Assembly: GCF_014637345.1 (NCBI RefSeq)
Contig: NZ_BMEX01000008.1
Coordinates: forward strand, 62,001 to 126,000
Length of the DNA stretch: 64,000 nucleotides
Origin: Kroppenstedtia guangzhouensis
GTDB taxonomy: Bacteria > Bacillota > Bacilli > Thermoactinomycetales > DSM-45169
Direction of reading: 5' to 3'
Position numbers and translations under genes: made by a program. The notes under the pieces were generated by a model that did not search any database, was not told where the DNA came from, and worked only from the letters and a program-made list of their open reading frames with translations. Below are positions 8,279 through 17,264 of the stretch, piece after piece; within the stretch, counting starts at the first letter, position 1; the number at the start of each line of letters is the position of its first letter.

Positions 8279-9790
8279 CGCATTCTGTTTCGGCTTGCGC
8301 ATTTGCAGCAGGAGGGGGACCACCAGTAGCAGTAAGGATGCGATCAGAAAGGTGAGGGAGATCGGTTTTTGCAGGAAGATCAGCCAGTCGCCGTTGGAGC
8401 CGGTCAAGGCCCGGCGCATGTTGTTTTCGATCATGGGACCCAAGACCACTCCCAGCACCACCGGTGCCAGGGGATAATCGTGGCGGGCCAACAGATATCC
8501 CAACAGACCGAAACCGATCAACAGAAAGAGATCAAAGGTGCTCACCTGGACGGCATAGACACCGAAAATGGAGATGGCGATAATACAAGGGATCAGATAC
8601 TTGATTGGTGTGTCCACAATCTTGGTGAACATGCGGATCAAGGGGAGGTTGAGGATCAGGAGGAACAGGTTTCCGATAAACATACTGGCGATCAGTCCCC
8701 AGGCCACCGTCGGGTGTTCTTCAAAGAGAAGGGGACCGGGCTGGATATTGTACATCACCAAAGCTCCCAACAGGACCGCCGTGGTGCCGGAGCCGGGAAT
8801 GCCCAAAGTCAGCATGGGGATCATGGCGCCACCGGAGGCTCCGTTGTTGGCGGCTTCAGGGCCTGCCACCCCTTCGACAGCTCCCTTGCCGAACCGATCC
8901 GGGTCTTTATGCAGTTTTCGTTCCATGATATAGGCGAAAAAAGTGGCCAAGGTGGCACCGGCACCGGGCAGGACCCCGACTAAAAAGCCGAGAACCGATC
9001 CCCGCCCGATGGGGGCGGCACTCTGTTTCAGTTGTTGACGGGTGGGGAGGATCGTTCCCACCTCCGCTACTTTGCCTTCCGCATCTTTTCGCTCCAAAAT
9101 CGTTTTAAACACTTCTCCCAGGGCGAACAATCCCACTGCCACTGTCAGAAACTCCACCCCTTGATAGAGCGGGGGATAGTCAAAGGTGAAGCGGGAGATG
9201 CCGGAGACATTGTCCACTCCGATGGTTCCGATCAACAAACCGAACACTGTCATCAGCAATGCTTTGGTCATGGATTTGCCGGCCAGGCCGCTGACGGCAC
9301 ACAATCCGAGGAGCATCAAGGAGAAATACTCCGCCGGTCCAAAGTGGAGTGCCAGGTTGGATAAGGGCTCCGACAATAGCACCATGCCGATCAGGGAGAT
9401 GATCCCGGCGGAAAAGGAGGCGATGGCGGAGATGGCCAAAGCTTGTCCGGCACGTCCCTGTTTCGCCATTTGATAGCCGTCCAAGGTGGTGACTACCGCC
9501 GCTGAATCTCCGGGAGTATTCAACAGGATCGAGGTAGTGGAACCGCCGTACATCGCCCCGTAATAAATTCCTGCCAGCAGGATGATGGAGCTGGCCGCCG
9601 CCTGTTCGGGAGGCATTCCGCCAGTCATGGTGGCCGTGACGGGAATCAAGAGGGCGACACCGCTGATGGGTCCGATCCCGGGAAGTGTTCCGACACAGGT
9701 TCCGATGAAAACACCGATAAAGGCGAAGAGAATATTTTGCCATTGCAGTGCGATCTGAAAGCCTTTCATCAAATATTCCAATGATTCCAT
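8264..9790 (-). CDS. tctA: Tripartite tricarboxylate transporter, large permease TctA
   Basis: Integral membrane subunit of 508 aa with about 10-12 hydrophobic segments. It shows TctA-family signatures: GTLPGIGPISGVALLIP near the N-terminus, then SILLNTPGDSAAVVTTLDGYQ, and a second LGIPGSGTTAVLLGA half-repeat. It imports citrate or related tricarboxylates with TctB and the binding protein TctC. The ATG at 9790 is preceded by AAGGGGGG; the longer frame upstream has no such site. It is the last gene of tctCBA. Its last 86 bp are duplicated at 7447-7532. Confidence 0.93.
   Translation of the reverse strand: MESLEYLMKGFQIALQWQNILFAFIGVFIGTCVGTLPGIGPISGVALLIPVTATMTGGMPPEQAAASSIILLAGIYYGAMYGGSTTSILLNTPGDSAAVVTTLDGYQMAKQGRAGQALAISAIASFSAGIISLIGMVLLSEPLSNLALHFGPAEYFSLMLLGLCAVSGLAGKSMTKALLMTVFGLLIGTIGVDNVSGISRFTFDYPPLYQGVEFLTVAVGLFALGEVFKTILERKDAEGKVAEVGTILPTRQQLKQSAAPIGRGSVLGFLVGVLPGAGATLATFFAYIMERKLHKDPDRFGKGAVEGVAGPEAANNGASGGAMIPMLTLGIPGSGTTAVLLGALVMYNIQPGPLLFEEHPTVAWGLIASMFIGNLFLLILNLPLIRMFTKIVDTPIKYLIPCIIAISIFGVYAVQVSTFDLFLLIGFGLLGYLLARHDYPLAPVVLGVVLGPMIENNMRRALTGSNGDWLIFLQKPISLTFLIASLLLLVVPLLLQMRKPKQNATEAM
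8279..8364. repeat. 86-bp duplicate of the tctA 3' end (copy inside tctA)
   Basis: Partner of 7447-7532. This copy is in frame in the intact tctA; identity ends 15 bp inside the tctA stop, so the final MQNATEAM-type codons are unique to this copy. Confidence 0.9.
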
Positions 9791-9807
9791 GGGATGCCCC
9801 CCTTTTT

Positions 9808-10269
9808 TCAGCCTCCCAACCAAGTGGGGAAGCCGGGCAGTGTGCCTTTCATCACTTCGACAAACAGATAATAGATTCCACCGGAGAAGCCGGCCGCCAC
9901 CAGCAGGGTTGTCAGCCATTTCCCCTTTTGCATCCCTTGAAAGCCGATCACGAGGAAGAGAAAGGTGGCGAGGAGATATCCGATGATTTCAAGACAAATC
10001 ACATACAGAACGGATGCCGCCAGCAGAATGAAAAAGCGTTTCAAGTGAAGGGGGGACTTCTCTGTTTCTTCGGTTTGTGATGAGCGGAAGGTCCCGTAGA
10101 AGAGACGGATGCTCAACAAGATCATGACCGCGCCGAGGGCCATCGGGAAAATATCCGGTCCCACTTCGGCACCGTAGGTGGCGGAGGCAATCTGCAGGCT
10201 TCCGACGAGAAAGGCGACTCCCAGTGCCATAAATACCAGACTGGCATAGCGATCGAAGGTCTTGCTCAT
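9808..10269 (-). CDS. tctB: Tripartite tricarboxylate transporter, small permease TctB
   Basis: Membrane protein of 153 aa with four predicted hydrophobic segments, the normal TctB architecture. It contains GPDIFPMALGAVMILLSIRL, typical of the family. The ATG at 10269 follows GAGGTGG and lies just downstream of tctC, with tctA 17 bp after its stop. It partners TctA in the inner membrane. Confidence 0.9.
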   Translation of the reverse strand: MSKTFDRYASLVFMALGVAFLVGSLQIASATYGAEVGPDIFPMALGAVMILLSIRLFYGTFRSSQTEETEKSPLHLKRFFILLAASVLYVICLEIIGYLLATFLFLVIGFQGMQKGKWLTTLLVAAGFSGGIYYLFVEVMKGTLPGFPTWLGG

Positions 10270-10337
10270 CTGTGCACCACCTCTGAGAGGGATTGATGAA
10301 GGGAATGAGGAGAAGGGGGCCTTCTCCTCCCAGTGAT

Positions 10338-11354
10338 TCATTTGGCCATGCCCATTTTGTCCAAAATTTCGGAGATCTGTTTTTCCTGTTCTTTCAGGAA
10401 GGCGGTGAATTCCTTACTGTTCTTGTAATCACCTTGCCAATCATTTGCTTTTAGTTCCTTTTGCCATGCCTTGCTGGTCGAGAGCTTTTTCAGTCTCTCT
10501 TCCCAATATTGCAGGGCTTCGGGAGACATCTCTTTCGGACCGAAAACTCCGCGCCAAATCGTGAAATCCGCATCGATTCCTTCTTCTTTGAGGGTGGGGA
10601 CGTCTTTCAGCTCACCTGAAAGACGTTTGGGTGCTGTCACTCCCAACACCCGGACTTTTCTCGCTTTTTTATACTCCCCGATGCTGGAGGCGTCTGTGGC
10701 GATCACATCAGCGTTGCCGCCGAGCAGTGCGGCGATCGCTTCCCCGCCGCCGTCGTAGGATACGTACTTCAGCTTTTTGGGATCCAGCCCGGACTCATAA
10801 GCGGGCAATACGGCGACCACATGATCCATGGACCCTGGAGCGGAGCCGCCGGCGATGGTGACGCCTTTCGGATTCTTCTCCAAATCCCGGATCAGAGAGG
10901 ACAGATCTTTGTACTTGGAGTCTTTCCGAACGACCAGTGCTCCGTAATCTTTAGTCAATTGGGCCAGGGGAGTGGTATCCCGGTAACCGTAAGGGCTGTT
11001 TCCTTCCTTTTTCAGGTTGTTGATCAAGATCGGCGGTGAATTGACGAAAAAGTGATAGGGATCTTTTTTGTACTTTGTGGCGTATTCCGCCATGAATACC
11101 GCTCCGCCGCCCCCCGGTTTGTTTTCCACGGTGATGGTTTGGTCCACCAGCTTCTCAGCGACCAGGGCTTTGGTGATGGAGCGGGCAGTCAAGTCCCATC
11201 CGCCCCCGGCACCGGAAGGAGCCACCATCGTCAGCGGACGTTCAGGATAACCGGAAGCATCTTTTCCCTCGGCAAAAGGATTGGATCCGCCGCTGCATGC
11301 GGTCACGGCAATCGCTGTCACGGCGACCACCGGGATCATCCACCATTTCTTCAT
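10338..11354 (-). CDS. tctC: Tripartite tricarboxylate transporter substrate-binding lipoprotein TctC
   Basis: Protein of 338 aa beginning with a lipoprotein signal (MKKWWMIPVVAVTAIAVTAC, lipobox VTAC) and a BugT/TctC fold: YPERPLTMVAPSGAGGGWD, then PGGGGAVFMAEYA, then VTIAGGSAPGSMDH. It captures the tricarboxylate and delivers it to TctAB. The ATG at 11354 has GGGAGGT at good spacing; in-frame codons upstream to 11501 are promoter DNA. A perfect cre site lies 18 bp before the start, so CcpA catabolite repression is likely. Confidence 0.93.
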   Translation of the reverse strand: MKKWWMIPVVAVTAIAVTACSGGSNPFAEGKDASGYPERPLTMVAPSGAGGGWDLTARSITKALVAEKLVDQTITVENKPGGGGAVFMAEYATKYKKDPYHFFVNSPPILINNLKKEGNSPYGYRDTTPLAQLTKDYGALVVRKDSKYKDLSSLIRDLEKNPKGVTIAGGSAPGSMDHVVAVLPAYESGLDPKKLKYVSYDGGGEAIAALLGGNADVIATDASSIGEYKKARKVRVLGVTAPKRLSGELKDVPTLKEEGIDADFTIWRGVFGPKEMSPEALQYWEERLKKLSTSKAWQKELKANDWQGDYKNSKEFTAFLKEQEKQISEILDKMGMAK

Positions 11355-11371
11355 CTGTCCAACCTCCCGTT

Positions 11372-11385
11372 TGTGAACGCTTTCA
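11372..11385 (-). promoter_or_regulatory. CcpA cre site in the tctCBA leader
   Basis: On the minus strand the 14 bases read TGAAAGCGTTCACA, a full match to the consensus TGWAANCGNTNWCA. It lies between an upstream hairpin and the tctC ribosome site, a roadblock or repression position. Confidence 0.8.
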
Positions 11386-11415
11386 AATAAAAAAGAGCAA
11401 CCTGAGCTGCTCTTA
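11386..11415 (-). terminator. Terminator or attenuator between the response regulator and tctC
   Basis: Minus strand AAGAGCA-gctcagg-TTGCTCTT followed by TTTTATTT. Only ~30 bp separate its end from the tctC start, too little for a new promoter, so tctCBA transcription probably has to pass this hairpin. Confidence 0.65.
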
Positions 11416-11484
11416 ATGATACGATGGCTTATGGAAGATGACTCGTTTATGAAACTAAAAGCATTAAGAATCATATTTCCTATT

Positions 11485-11510
11485 TTGTTCATTTTGTTCA
11501 CAGGTTGTTC
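11485..11510 (-). promoter_or_regulatory. Three GAACAA direct repeats upstream of tctC
   Basis: Minus strand GAACAA occurs three times with start-to-start spacing of 11 and 9 bp, just upstream of a possible -10 (TATGAT). This is a candidate binding site for the neighbouring CitB-type response regulator. The role is inferred from position. Confidence 0.4.
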
Positions 11511-11519
11511 AAAAAAGTA

Positions 11520-12263
11520 TCACCCCAAGTGGCGGACGCTGGTGAAAAAATATCTCCGTTCCGGTCGTCCCACGCTACCATAGGACAAATCGGCCCGGAG
11601 AGTGCCGGTGGACACCAAATATTCCAGGTAGCGTCGTGCAGTGGCGCGGCTGGCTCCCAATTGGGAGGCTACTTCCTCCGCCGTCCAGCCTTGACTGCCG
11701 CCTTCCAGAAGGACCCGTTGCACTTTTTTCAGGGTGATGGGATCGATCCCTTTGGGGACGGACGGGGGAGAAGCCGCCTGTTTAGCGGATACAGATAGGC
11801 TGGAGCCCCCTTTCCACAACTGGTCAATCTGGTATTGATCCATCCGGCCGTTTTGTTTCATCTGTTCCCGCTGATCCCGGTATTGTTCCAGACTGCAGCG
11901 GAAACGTTCAAACTGGATCGGTTTGACGATGTAATCCACCACTCCGCCCCGCAAGGCTTCCTGAACCACCTCTGTTTCATTGGCGGCGGTGACCAGAATC
12001 ACATCGGTGTTGCGGGAATGCTGTCGAATGTGCCAGATCAGGTCCACTCCCAGCACATCCGGCAGATAGTTATCCAACAGCACCAGTTGGGGACGAAGGA
12101 CTTCCAACCAATCCTTTGCTTCCATACCGGTGGAGGCAGTTCCCACAACGGAAAAACCCTCCACCTTTTCAGTAAATCGACGGTTGATTTCTGCGATGCG
12201 CGGGTCATCTTCCACAATCAGCACTTCAATCCTCCGATTCTGCGAACACGACTCTTTCTCCAC
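11520..12263 (-). CDS. CitB/DcuR-type response regulator for tricarboxylate uptake
   Basis: Protein of 247 aa. The N-terminal receiver domain has VEDDPR (acidic pocket), phospho-acceptor Asp in LLDNYLPD, and the conserved Lys in YIVKPIQ. The C-terminal winged-helix (WTAEEVASQLGASRATARRY) is typical of the CitT/DcuR/MalR family. The GTG at 12263 has AGGAGG 8 nt upstream; the ORF overlaps the kinase gene by 38 bp, so the pair is coupled. It likely activates tctCBA when substrate is present. Confidence 0.88.
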   Translation of the reverse strand: MEKESCSQNRRIEVLIVEDDPRIAEINRRFTEKVEGFSVVGTASTGMEAKDWLEVLRPQLVLLDNYLPDVLGVDLIWHIRQHSRNTDVILVTAANETEVVQEALRGGVVDYIVKPIQFERFRCSLEQYRDQREQMKQNGRMDQYQIDQLWKGGSSLSVSAKQAASPPSVPKGIDPITLKKVQRVLLEGGSQGWTAEEVASQLGASRATARRYLEYLVSTGTLRADLSYGSVGRPERRYFFTSVRHLG

Positions 12264-13869
12264 CCGATTTTCCTCCTTTCGGCAAGGTGATGGTGAACAG
12301 TGCACCACCCCATTCTCCTTTTTCTATCGTGACATATCCGCCCATTTCCTCTGCCAGCTCTTTCACCTTGGGTAAGCCCAACCCTCGGTCATCCCCTGTT
12401 TTTGTGGAATATCCCCGTTGAAACAGATAGGGAGTGGCTTTCTCCGGCACACCCGGCCCGGAGTCTTCCACCTCTAGCAGAATTTCTTGTCCCCAATCCC
12501 CCAGATAAACCTTGACCTTTCTTTCTCCTTCCGGATTTTGCTCCACAGCTTCAAAGGCATTGGTGATCAGATTGCCCAGCATGCTGACCAGGCAATGACG
12601 CTGGATTCCGGGGGAGAGGTGTTGTAAGGAACTGTCCGGATCCATGATAAACTCCACTTTCAACTCTTTGGCCCGGTTGAAAAATCCAAGAAGAATCCCG
12701 CCGAGCCACGGATCGGGGATCCGTTTCATGATCAATTGGATCAGGTCTTGTCCCGCCACGGTCTCTCGGTGGATCAGATCCAGTGCTTCCCGGTGGGAAC
12801 CCAGTTGGATCAAGCCGGAGATGGTGTACAGGGTGTTGTTGAACTCATGGGTTTGGGCCCGCAGTGCTTCCGTGTACCGGGAAACTTGGGACAATTGTTC
12901 ATTCAGTTCATCCATTTCTGACTTCAATCGGAAGCTGGCCACCACTCCGTCGACGGGGCCCGCTTTTCCGGAACGGATCGGGTAGCGGTTCACCACTAAT
13001 TCCTTGCCGTGGATGGTGAAGTTCCGGTCCAGCTCTTTTTCACCGGAGTGGAGAACTTCAGTCATGCGGGTGTGGGGCAAGACATCGCGGATCGGTTTGC
13101 CGATGGGACCCGGGTGAGCAGGTATCGAAAGAATTTGATGGGCGGATTGATTCATCAGGGTGATCTTTCCTGCTTGATCGATGACGATAATTCCTTCCCG
13201 AACCGACTCGATGACAGCATTTCGTTCTTTGTACAACGCGGAGATCTCCTCCGGTTCCAACCCCAGCGTGGCTTTTTTAATATCCCGGGCCAGATAGACC
13301 GCCCCGAGGGTTCCGATGATCAAGCCCAACAGCAAGTACCCTGTCACCCTGAGGAAATACAGCTCGGACCAATCTTCTATATTTTCCAGCAAAAAACCGA
13401 CGGATACAATTCCAATCACATTTCCCTCATCATCAAAGACAGGTGTTTTCCCTCTCAGGGAAGGTCCCAAACTTCCCACGGCTTTGGAGATATAGGAGCG
13501 TCCATGCTCCAATGCCGGCCCATTGTCACCACCCACCATTTCCCGTCCGATTCGCTCGGGTACGGGGTGGGAGTAGCGGATCCCCTGCCGGTTCCCCACC
13601 ACCACATATTGAGCGCCGGTCTCCCTCCGAACCCTTTCTGCTATGGGCTGGATCACGGTCCAGGGCTCATCGGTGGAAAAAGCTTTTCGGATGTCGGGCA
13701 TTCCAGCCAGGGTTTTGGCCACATTGAGTGCCCTTTCTCCGGTTTGTTCCTCTATTGTCGACACCAAGCCGATGTAAAAGGTGATTGCCATCTCTGCAAC
13801 CACAATCACGATCAGAATTAAGACCAACAAGATCATCCGGGTTTGGAGCTTTAATTTTCGTTTCTTCAC
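12226..13869 (-). CDS. CitA/DcuS-type sensor histidine kinase
   Basis: Membrane kinase of 547 aa. Order: TM1 (about residues 10-35), an extracellular PAS-like sensor (YVVVGNRQGIRYSHPVPERI, the CitA/DcuS ligand-domain signature), TM2, a cytoplasmic PAS, then a SpoOB-like dimerisation helix with His in AQTHEFNN, and an HATPase domain (NLITNAFEAVE, DSGPGVP, RGLGL). The GTG at 13869 has AGGAG at ideal spacing. It would sense external citrate or a related acid and phosphorylate the downstream regulator. Confidence 0.9.
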   Translation of the reverse strand: MKKRKLKLQTRMILLVLILIVIVVAEMAITFYIGLVSTIEEQTGERALNVAKTLAGMPDIRKAFSTDEPWTVIQPIAERVRRETGAQYVVVGNRQGIRYSHPVPERIGREMVGGDNGPALEHGRSYISKAVGSLGPSLRGKTPVFDDEGNVIGIVSVGFLLENIEDWSELYFLRVTGYLLLGLIIGTLGAVYLARDIKKATLGLEPEEISALYKERNAVIESVREGIIVIDQAGKITLMNQSAHQILSIPAHPGPIGKPIRDVLPHTRMTEVLHSGEKELDRNFTIHGKELVVNRYPIRSGKAGPVDGVVASFRLKSEMDELNEQLSQVSRYTEALRAQTHEFNNTLYTISGLIQLGSHREALDLIHRETVAGQDLIQLIMKRIPDPWLGGILLGFFNRAKELKVEFIMDPDSSLQHLSPGIQRHCLVSMLGNLITNAFEAVEQNPEGERKVKVYLGDWGQEILLEVEDSGPGVPEKATPYLFQRGYSTKTGDDRGLGLPKVKELAEEMGGYVTIEKGEWGGALFTITLPKGGKSGGERVVFAESED

Positions 13870-14189
13870 GATGTTCTCCTCTCTGGGATTGGACTGGTTC
13901 AAATATTTTATGATATCACAACAGTCCGATGAAAAAGCCCGCTCTGTGATAGAAAAGAACCGGCAACTTCTCCTCGCCAGGAATTTCCCGGGGCTGTCCC
14001 AGTGTTGGTGGAAGCTCTGATGACAGTTGTGTTCCTCCGGGGAGAGAACCTGCTTTAGTCCAAAATAACAGATTTAAGTCCATATTTTTGTACAACAAAA
14101 AAGGCGATGAGGATCAACATTCTGATGGTTTTGTTTTCAGGGTCCAAAAATCTGGATATTCGATAACAAAAGATTGCGGTTTATTCTTA
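13870..14189. other. Divergent intergenic region upstream of the kinase and the permease
   Basis: AT-rich in its right half, with no gene. It includes two similar stretches, AGTCCAAAATAACAGATTT (about 14056-14074) and GGGTCCAAAAATCTGGA (about 14140-14156). These could be upstream activator sites for the sigma-54-type promoter at 14190, but that is a guess from position. Confidence 0.35.
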
Positions 14190-14205
14190 TGGCATAAAAA
14201 TTGCT
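14190..14205 (+). promoter_or_regulatory. Sigma-54 (SigL)-type -24/-12 promoter
   Basis: TGGCAT-AAAAA-TTGCT fits TGGCAY-N5-TTGCW exactly, including the invariant GG and GC ten bases apart. It lies about 60 bp before the permease start. An enhancer-binding activator would be needed; none is encoded in this window. Confidence 0.7.
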
Positions 14206-14265
14206 AAGTAAATAAGAGCGGGGTCATACTCTATTGGTTTTACTCAGGAAAGGGGAGTGTTCAGG

Positions 14266-15684
14266 TTGGGAGTGCTGGGTATCTTTTTGGCGCTGGGATT
14301 GTTGATTTTCTTCGCTTACCGGGGATATCCCGTGATTCTGTTTGCGCCCGTTTTCGCCCTGTTGGCGGCAGTGATGGCAGGGTTGCCCCTATTGCCCACT
14401 TATACGGAAGTCTTTATGGTCAAAGCGGTGGACTATGTGAAATTATATTTTCCGATCTTTTTGTTGGGGGCCGTCTTCGGCAAGTTGATGGAGGACAGCG
14501 GGGCCGCGCGCTCGATCGCCCGGGGGCTGACGGGAACCTTCGGAAAAAACCAGGCGATTCTGGCAGTGGTGTTGAGTGGTGCCATTTTGACCTATGGCGG
14601 CGTCAGTCTGTTTGTGGTGGCTTTTGCGGTCTATCCCTTTGCCGCCGCCCTGTTTCGTGAGGCCAACATCCCCAAACGGCTGGTTCCTGCCACGATTGCT
14701 TTGGGGGCATTCACCTTCACCATGGATGCCTTTCCGGGGAGTCCACAGATTCAGAACATTATCCCTACAGCGTACTTCAAAACGACTTCTTTCGCCGCTC
14801 CAGTGATCGGGACCGTGGGTGGCCTGTTGGTGGCCGGTCTCGGGCTGTGGTGGTTGTACCACCGGAAAAACCAATTGATGGCCAAGGGGGAAGGGTATGG
14901 GGATCACACCTTGAACGAACCGGAAATCATGGAGGGGGAGAAACTGCCTTCCTTCTGGCTCTCTTTGATTCCATTAGTGTTGGTATTGGGCGGAAATGCC
15001 CTGTTCACCTATGTCGTGCTGCCCGGATGGTATCCTCAGTCGATCATTGCACAGTATGAAGGATTGGACATCGATCAGGTCCTGGGCATCTGGTCACTGA
15101 TTCTGGCGCTGATCCTGGGGGTGGCATTTGCCATTCTGCTGCGTTGGATCTATTGGAAGAAAAACCGGGAGTCTCTGGGAACGGAAGAGGCCAAATCAGG
15201 TCTCGGTCTGTCCCAAACCCTGGCCGCCGGGGCGGTTGGCTCCCTGCTGGCCATTATGAACACGGCCTCTGAAGTCGGTTTTGGAAACGTGATCGCTTCC
15301 CTGCCCGGATTTCAGGCGGTGGCTGACTTCCTGGTCACGATGAAGACCAGCCCCCTGATCTCTGAGGCTTTCTCCATCAACATCCTGGCGGGGATTACCG
15401 GTTCCGCCTCGGGAGGGATGAGCATCGCTTTGGATACGATGGGAGCCCAGTATCTGGCATGGGCTCAGACGGCGGGAATCGATCCCGAACTGTTGCATCG
15501 GGTGGCCTCTATGTCCGCCGGCGGAATGGACACTCTCCCTCATAATGGAGCGGTAATCACACTGTTGGCCATCTGCGGATTGACCCACCGGCAATCCTAC
15601 CCGGATATCTTTGCCATCACAGTGATCAAAACCTTGGCGGTGCCGGCGATCATTCTGTTGTCTCTGGTCACAGGCTTGGTCTGA
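14266..15684 (+). CDS. GntP-family permease, probably for D-3-hydroxybutyrate
   Basis: Membrane protein of 472 aa with about 12-14 hydrophobic segments and GntP-family features: LALGLLIFFAYRGYPVILFAP at the N-terminus, GAILTYGGVSLFVVAFAVYP, and SASGGMSIAL near the C-terminus. The TTG at 14266 is 8 nt from GGGGAG; the GTG at 14257 abuts that site and is less likely. The next gene is 3-hydroxybutyrate dehydrogenase, so import of 3-hydroxybutyrate (or another hydroxy acid) is the best guess. Control by the sigma-54-type promoter at 14190 is likely. Confidence 0.85.
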   Translation: MGVLGIFLALGLLIFFAYRGYPVILFAPVFALLAAVMAGLPLLPTYTEVFMVKAVDYVKLYFPIFLLGAVFGKLMEDSGAARSIARGLTGTFGKNQAILAVVLSGAILTYGGVSLFVVAFAVYPFAAALFREANIPKRLVPATIALGAFTFTMDAFPGSPQIQNIIPTAYFKTTSFAAPVIGTVGGLLVAGLGLWWLYHRKNQLMAKGEGYGDHTLNEPEIMEGEKLPSFWLSLIPLVLVLGGNALFTYVVLPGWYPQSIIAQYEGLDIDQVLGIWSLILALILGVAFAILLRWIYWKKNRESLGTEEAKSGLGLSQTLAAGAVGSLLAIMNTASEVGFGNVIASLPGFQAVADFLVTMKTSPLISEAFSINILAGITGSASGGMSIALDTMGAQYLAWAQTAGIDPELLHRVASMSAGGMDTLPHNGAVITLLAICGLTHRQSYPDIFAITVIKTLAVPAIILLSLVTGLV

Positions 15685-15814
15685 GTCAGAAATGTTTAAA
15701 AGTGGGGTGTGAAAAGGGGGGTATGAGCTGTCAGAGATGATACGCGATTTTCCCGCTCCCCACCAAAAACAACCATACAGACATACTTGAAATCTTGGAA
15801 AGGGTGGATGGGAA

Positions 15815-16585
15815 ATGGACAGAAAACGGACGGTGCTGGTGACTGGAGCGGCCCGGGGAATCGGGTACAGTGTGGCGGAATCTTTTGCCAGAGAAGGGGA
15901 TCATGTGATCCTGGCCGATCTCCATCGGGACGCTGCGGAGGATGCGGCCCGCAATATTGCCGGATCGACGGTTGGAGAAGCCTCGGGGTGGGGGGTGGAC
16001 GTTTCTGATGAAACTCAGGTGAAGGAATTGGTGGGCAGGGTGATCGCCCGGCGGGGAACCATCGATGTGGTGGTGAACAACGCCGGTCTGCAGCACATCG
16101 CCAAAGTGGAGGAGTTTCCCCTTGAAAAGTGGAACCAGCTGATCGGAGTGATGTTGACCGGTCCCTTTCTTATGATTAAGCACGTGCTCCCCCATATGAA
16201 GAAACAACGGTATGGGCGGATCATCAATATCTCTTCGGTCCACGGGAAAACCGCCTCCCCCTTTAAATCGGCCTATATCTCAGCTAAACACGGAGTGATC
16301 GGTCTCTCCCGGACGGTGGCCCTGGAGACGGCAGAAGACGGGATTACTTGCAATGCGATTCTGCCGGGGGTGGTGGACACCCCGCTGGTGCAAAACCAAT
16401 TGGCACATCTGGCACAGGAAGAGGGGATTTCCAGGGAGGAAGCATTGAATAAACATCTTCTCCACAAACAGGCGCTGAAACGGTTTATCAAGCCGTCGGA
16501 GATCGCCGCCTGTGCCGTCTACCTCGCTTCTGACGGCGCGGCTTCGATTACCGGGGAGGAGATCAGTGTCTCCGGTGGTTGGTGA
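15815..16585 (+). CDS. bdhA: 3-hydroxybutyrate dehydrogenase (SDR family)
   Basis: Protein of 256 aa that oxidises D-3-hydroxybutyrate to acetoacetate with NAD+. It has TGAARGIG for the cofactor, NNAGLQH, and the catalytic Ser in INISSVHG plus YISAK (Tyr/Lys). The segment VEEFPLEKWNQL.. and ASPFKSAYISAKHG is characteristic of this enzyme rather than of generic SDRs. The ATG follows GGAAAGGGTGG. It is 130 bp after the permease and probably cotranscribed. Confidence 0.9.
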   Translation: MDRKRTVLVTGAARGIGYSVAESFAREGDHVILADLHRDAAEDAARNIAGSTVGEASGWGVDVSDETQVKELVGRVIARRGTIDVVVNNAGLQHIAKVEEFPLEKWNQLIGVMLTGPFLMIKHVLPHMKKQRYGRIINISSVHGKTASPFKSAYISAKHGVIGLSRTVALETAEDGITCNAILPGVVDTPLVQNQLAHLAQEEGISREEALNKHLLHKQALKRFIKPSEIAACAVYLASDGAASITGEEISVSGGW

Positions 16586-16621
16586 GAAGGGTGACGATGC
16601 TTGATGCAGTGATTTTGATTT

Positions 16622-16650
16622 GGCCGGTGAGACATTCACCGGTCTTTTTC
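16622..16650 (+). terminator. Terminator after bdhA
   Basis: CCGGTGA-gacat-TCACCGG with a following CTTTTTC tract. Confidence 0.8.
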
Positions 16651-16749
16651 GTTTTCCGCGGAGCTTTTTTATGGTATAAAGAGGGAGAGAGGCACCAGAC
16701 GACACGATCAAATTCCAGTAACGGATACGGATGGAAAAGAGGGTATGAG

Positions 16750-17226
16750 ATGACTCTGGACGGATTGTTGAAAGAGTTGCAGGATTTGAACGCCATTGAA
16801 CTGGACACTATTCATAAACAAGTGCAAGCTCTGAAGCGGGCACGGGTCAGCCCGCTGGCTTACATTGAGGAAATGATGAATTTCCAGTCTCCGGGGTATG
16901 ATGAGCAAGCAGAGGCGTACATTCATCGGATGCTGGTGACAGAGGAGTTGAAAAACCGTTATAAGATTCTTCACGGAGGGATGACCGCCACTTTTATCGA
17001 TACGGCGATGGGTTCCACAGTTTTTCAGGAAATGGGGAGGGATCGACGATCCGTCACCTTGGATCTTTATGTGAGCTTTCTGAAGCCGGCGGTGGAAGGA
17101 TGGTTGACCTCCGAAACCCAGGTGATCAAGAAAGGACGGACAATCCTGGTTCTGGAGACAAAGGTGACAGATGAACGGGAGCGGTTGATCGCCCGGGCTT
17201 CCGGAACCTTTTTCCGCTTTAGTTAA
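16750..17226 (+). CDS. PaaI-family hotdog thioesterase
   Basis: Protein of 158 aa. The hotdog core with HGGMTATFIDTAMGSTVF matches the PaaI/YiiD acyl-CoA thioesterase motif HGG.x..xxDxAxG. An N-terminal helical extension of about 50 residues (LLKELQDLNAIELDTIHKQV) is also present in the paralogue at 25646-26128. The ATG at 16750 has AGAGGG upstream. It probably hydrolyses acyl-CoA; substrate unknown. Confidence 0.85.
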   Translation: MTLDGLLKELQDLNAIELDTIHKQVQALKRARVSPLAYIEEMMNFQSPGYDEQAEAYIHRMLVTEELKNRYKILHGGMTATFIDTAMGSTVFQEMGRDRRSVTLDLYVSFLKPAVEGWLTSETQVIKKGRTILVLETKVTDERERLIARASGTFFRFS

Positions 17227-17264
17227 TGGACCCCTGTCAGGGAGGGGATGGAAAGGGGGATGGC

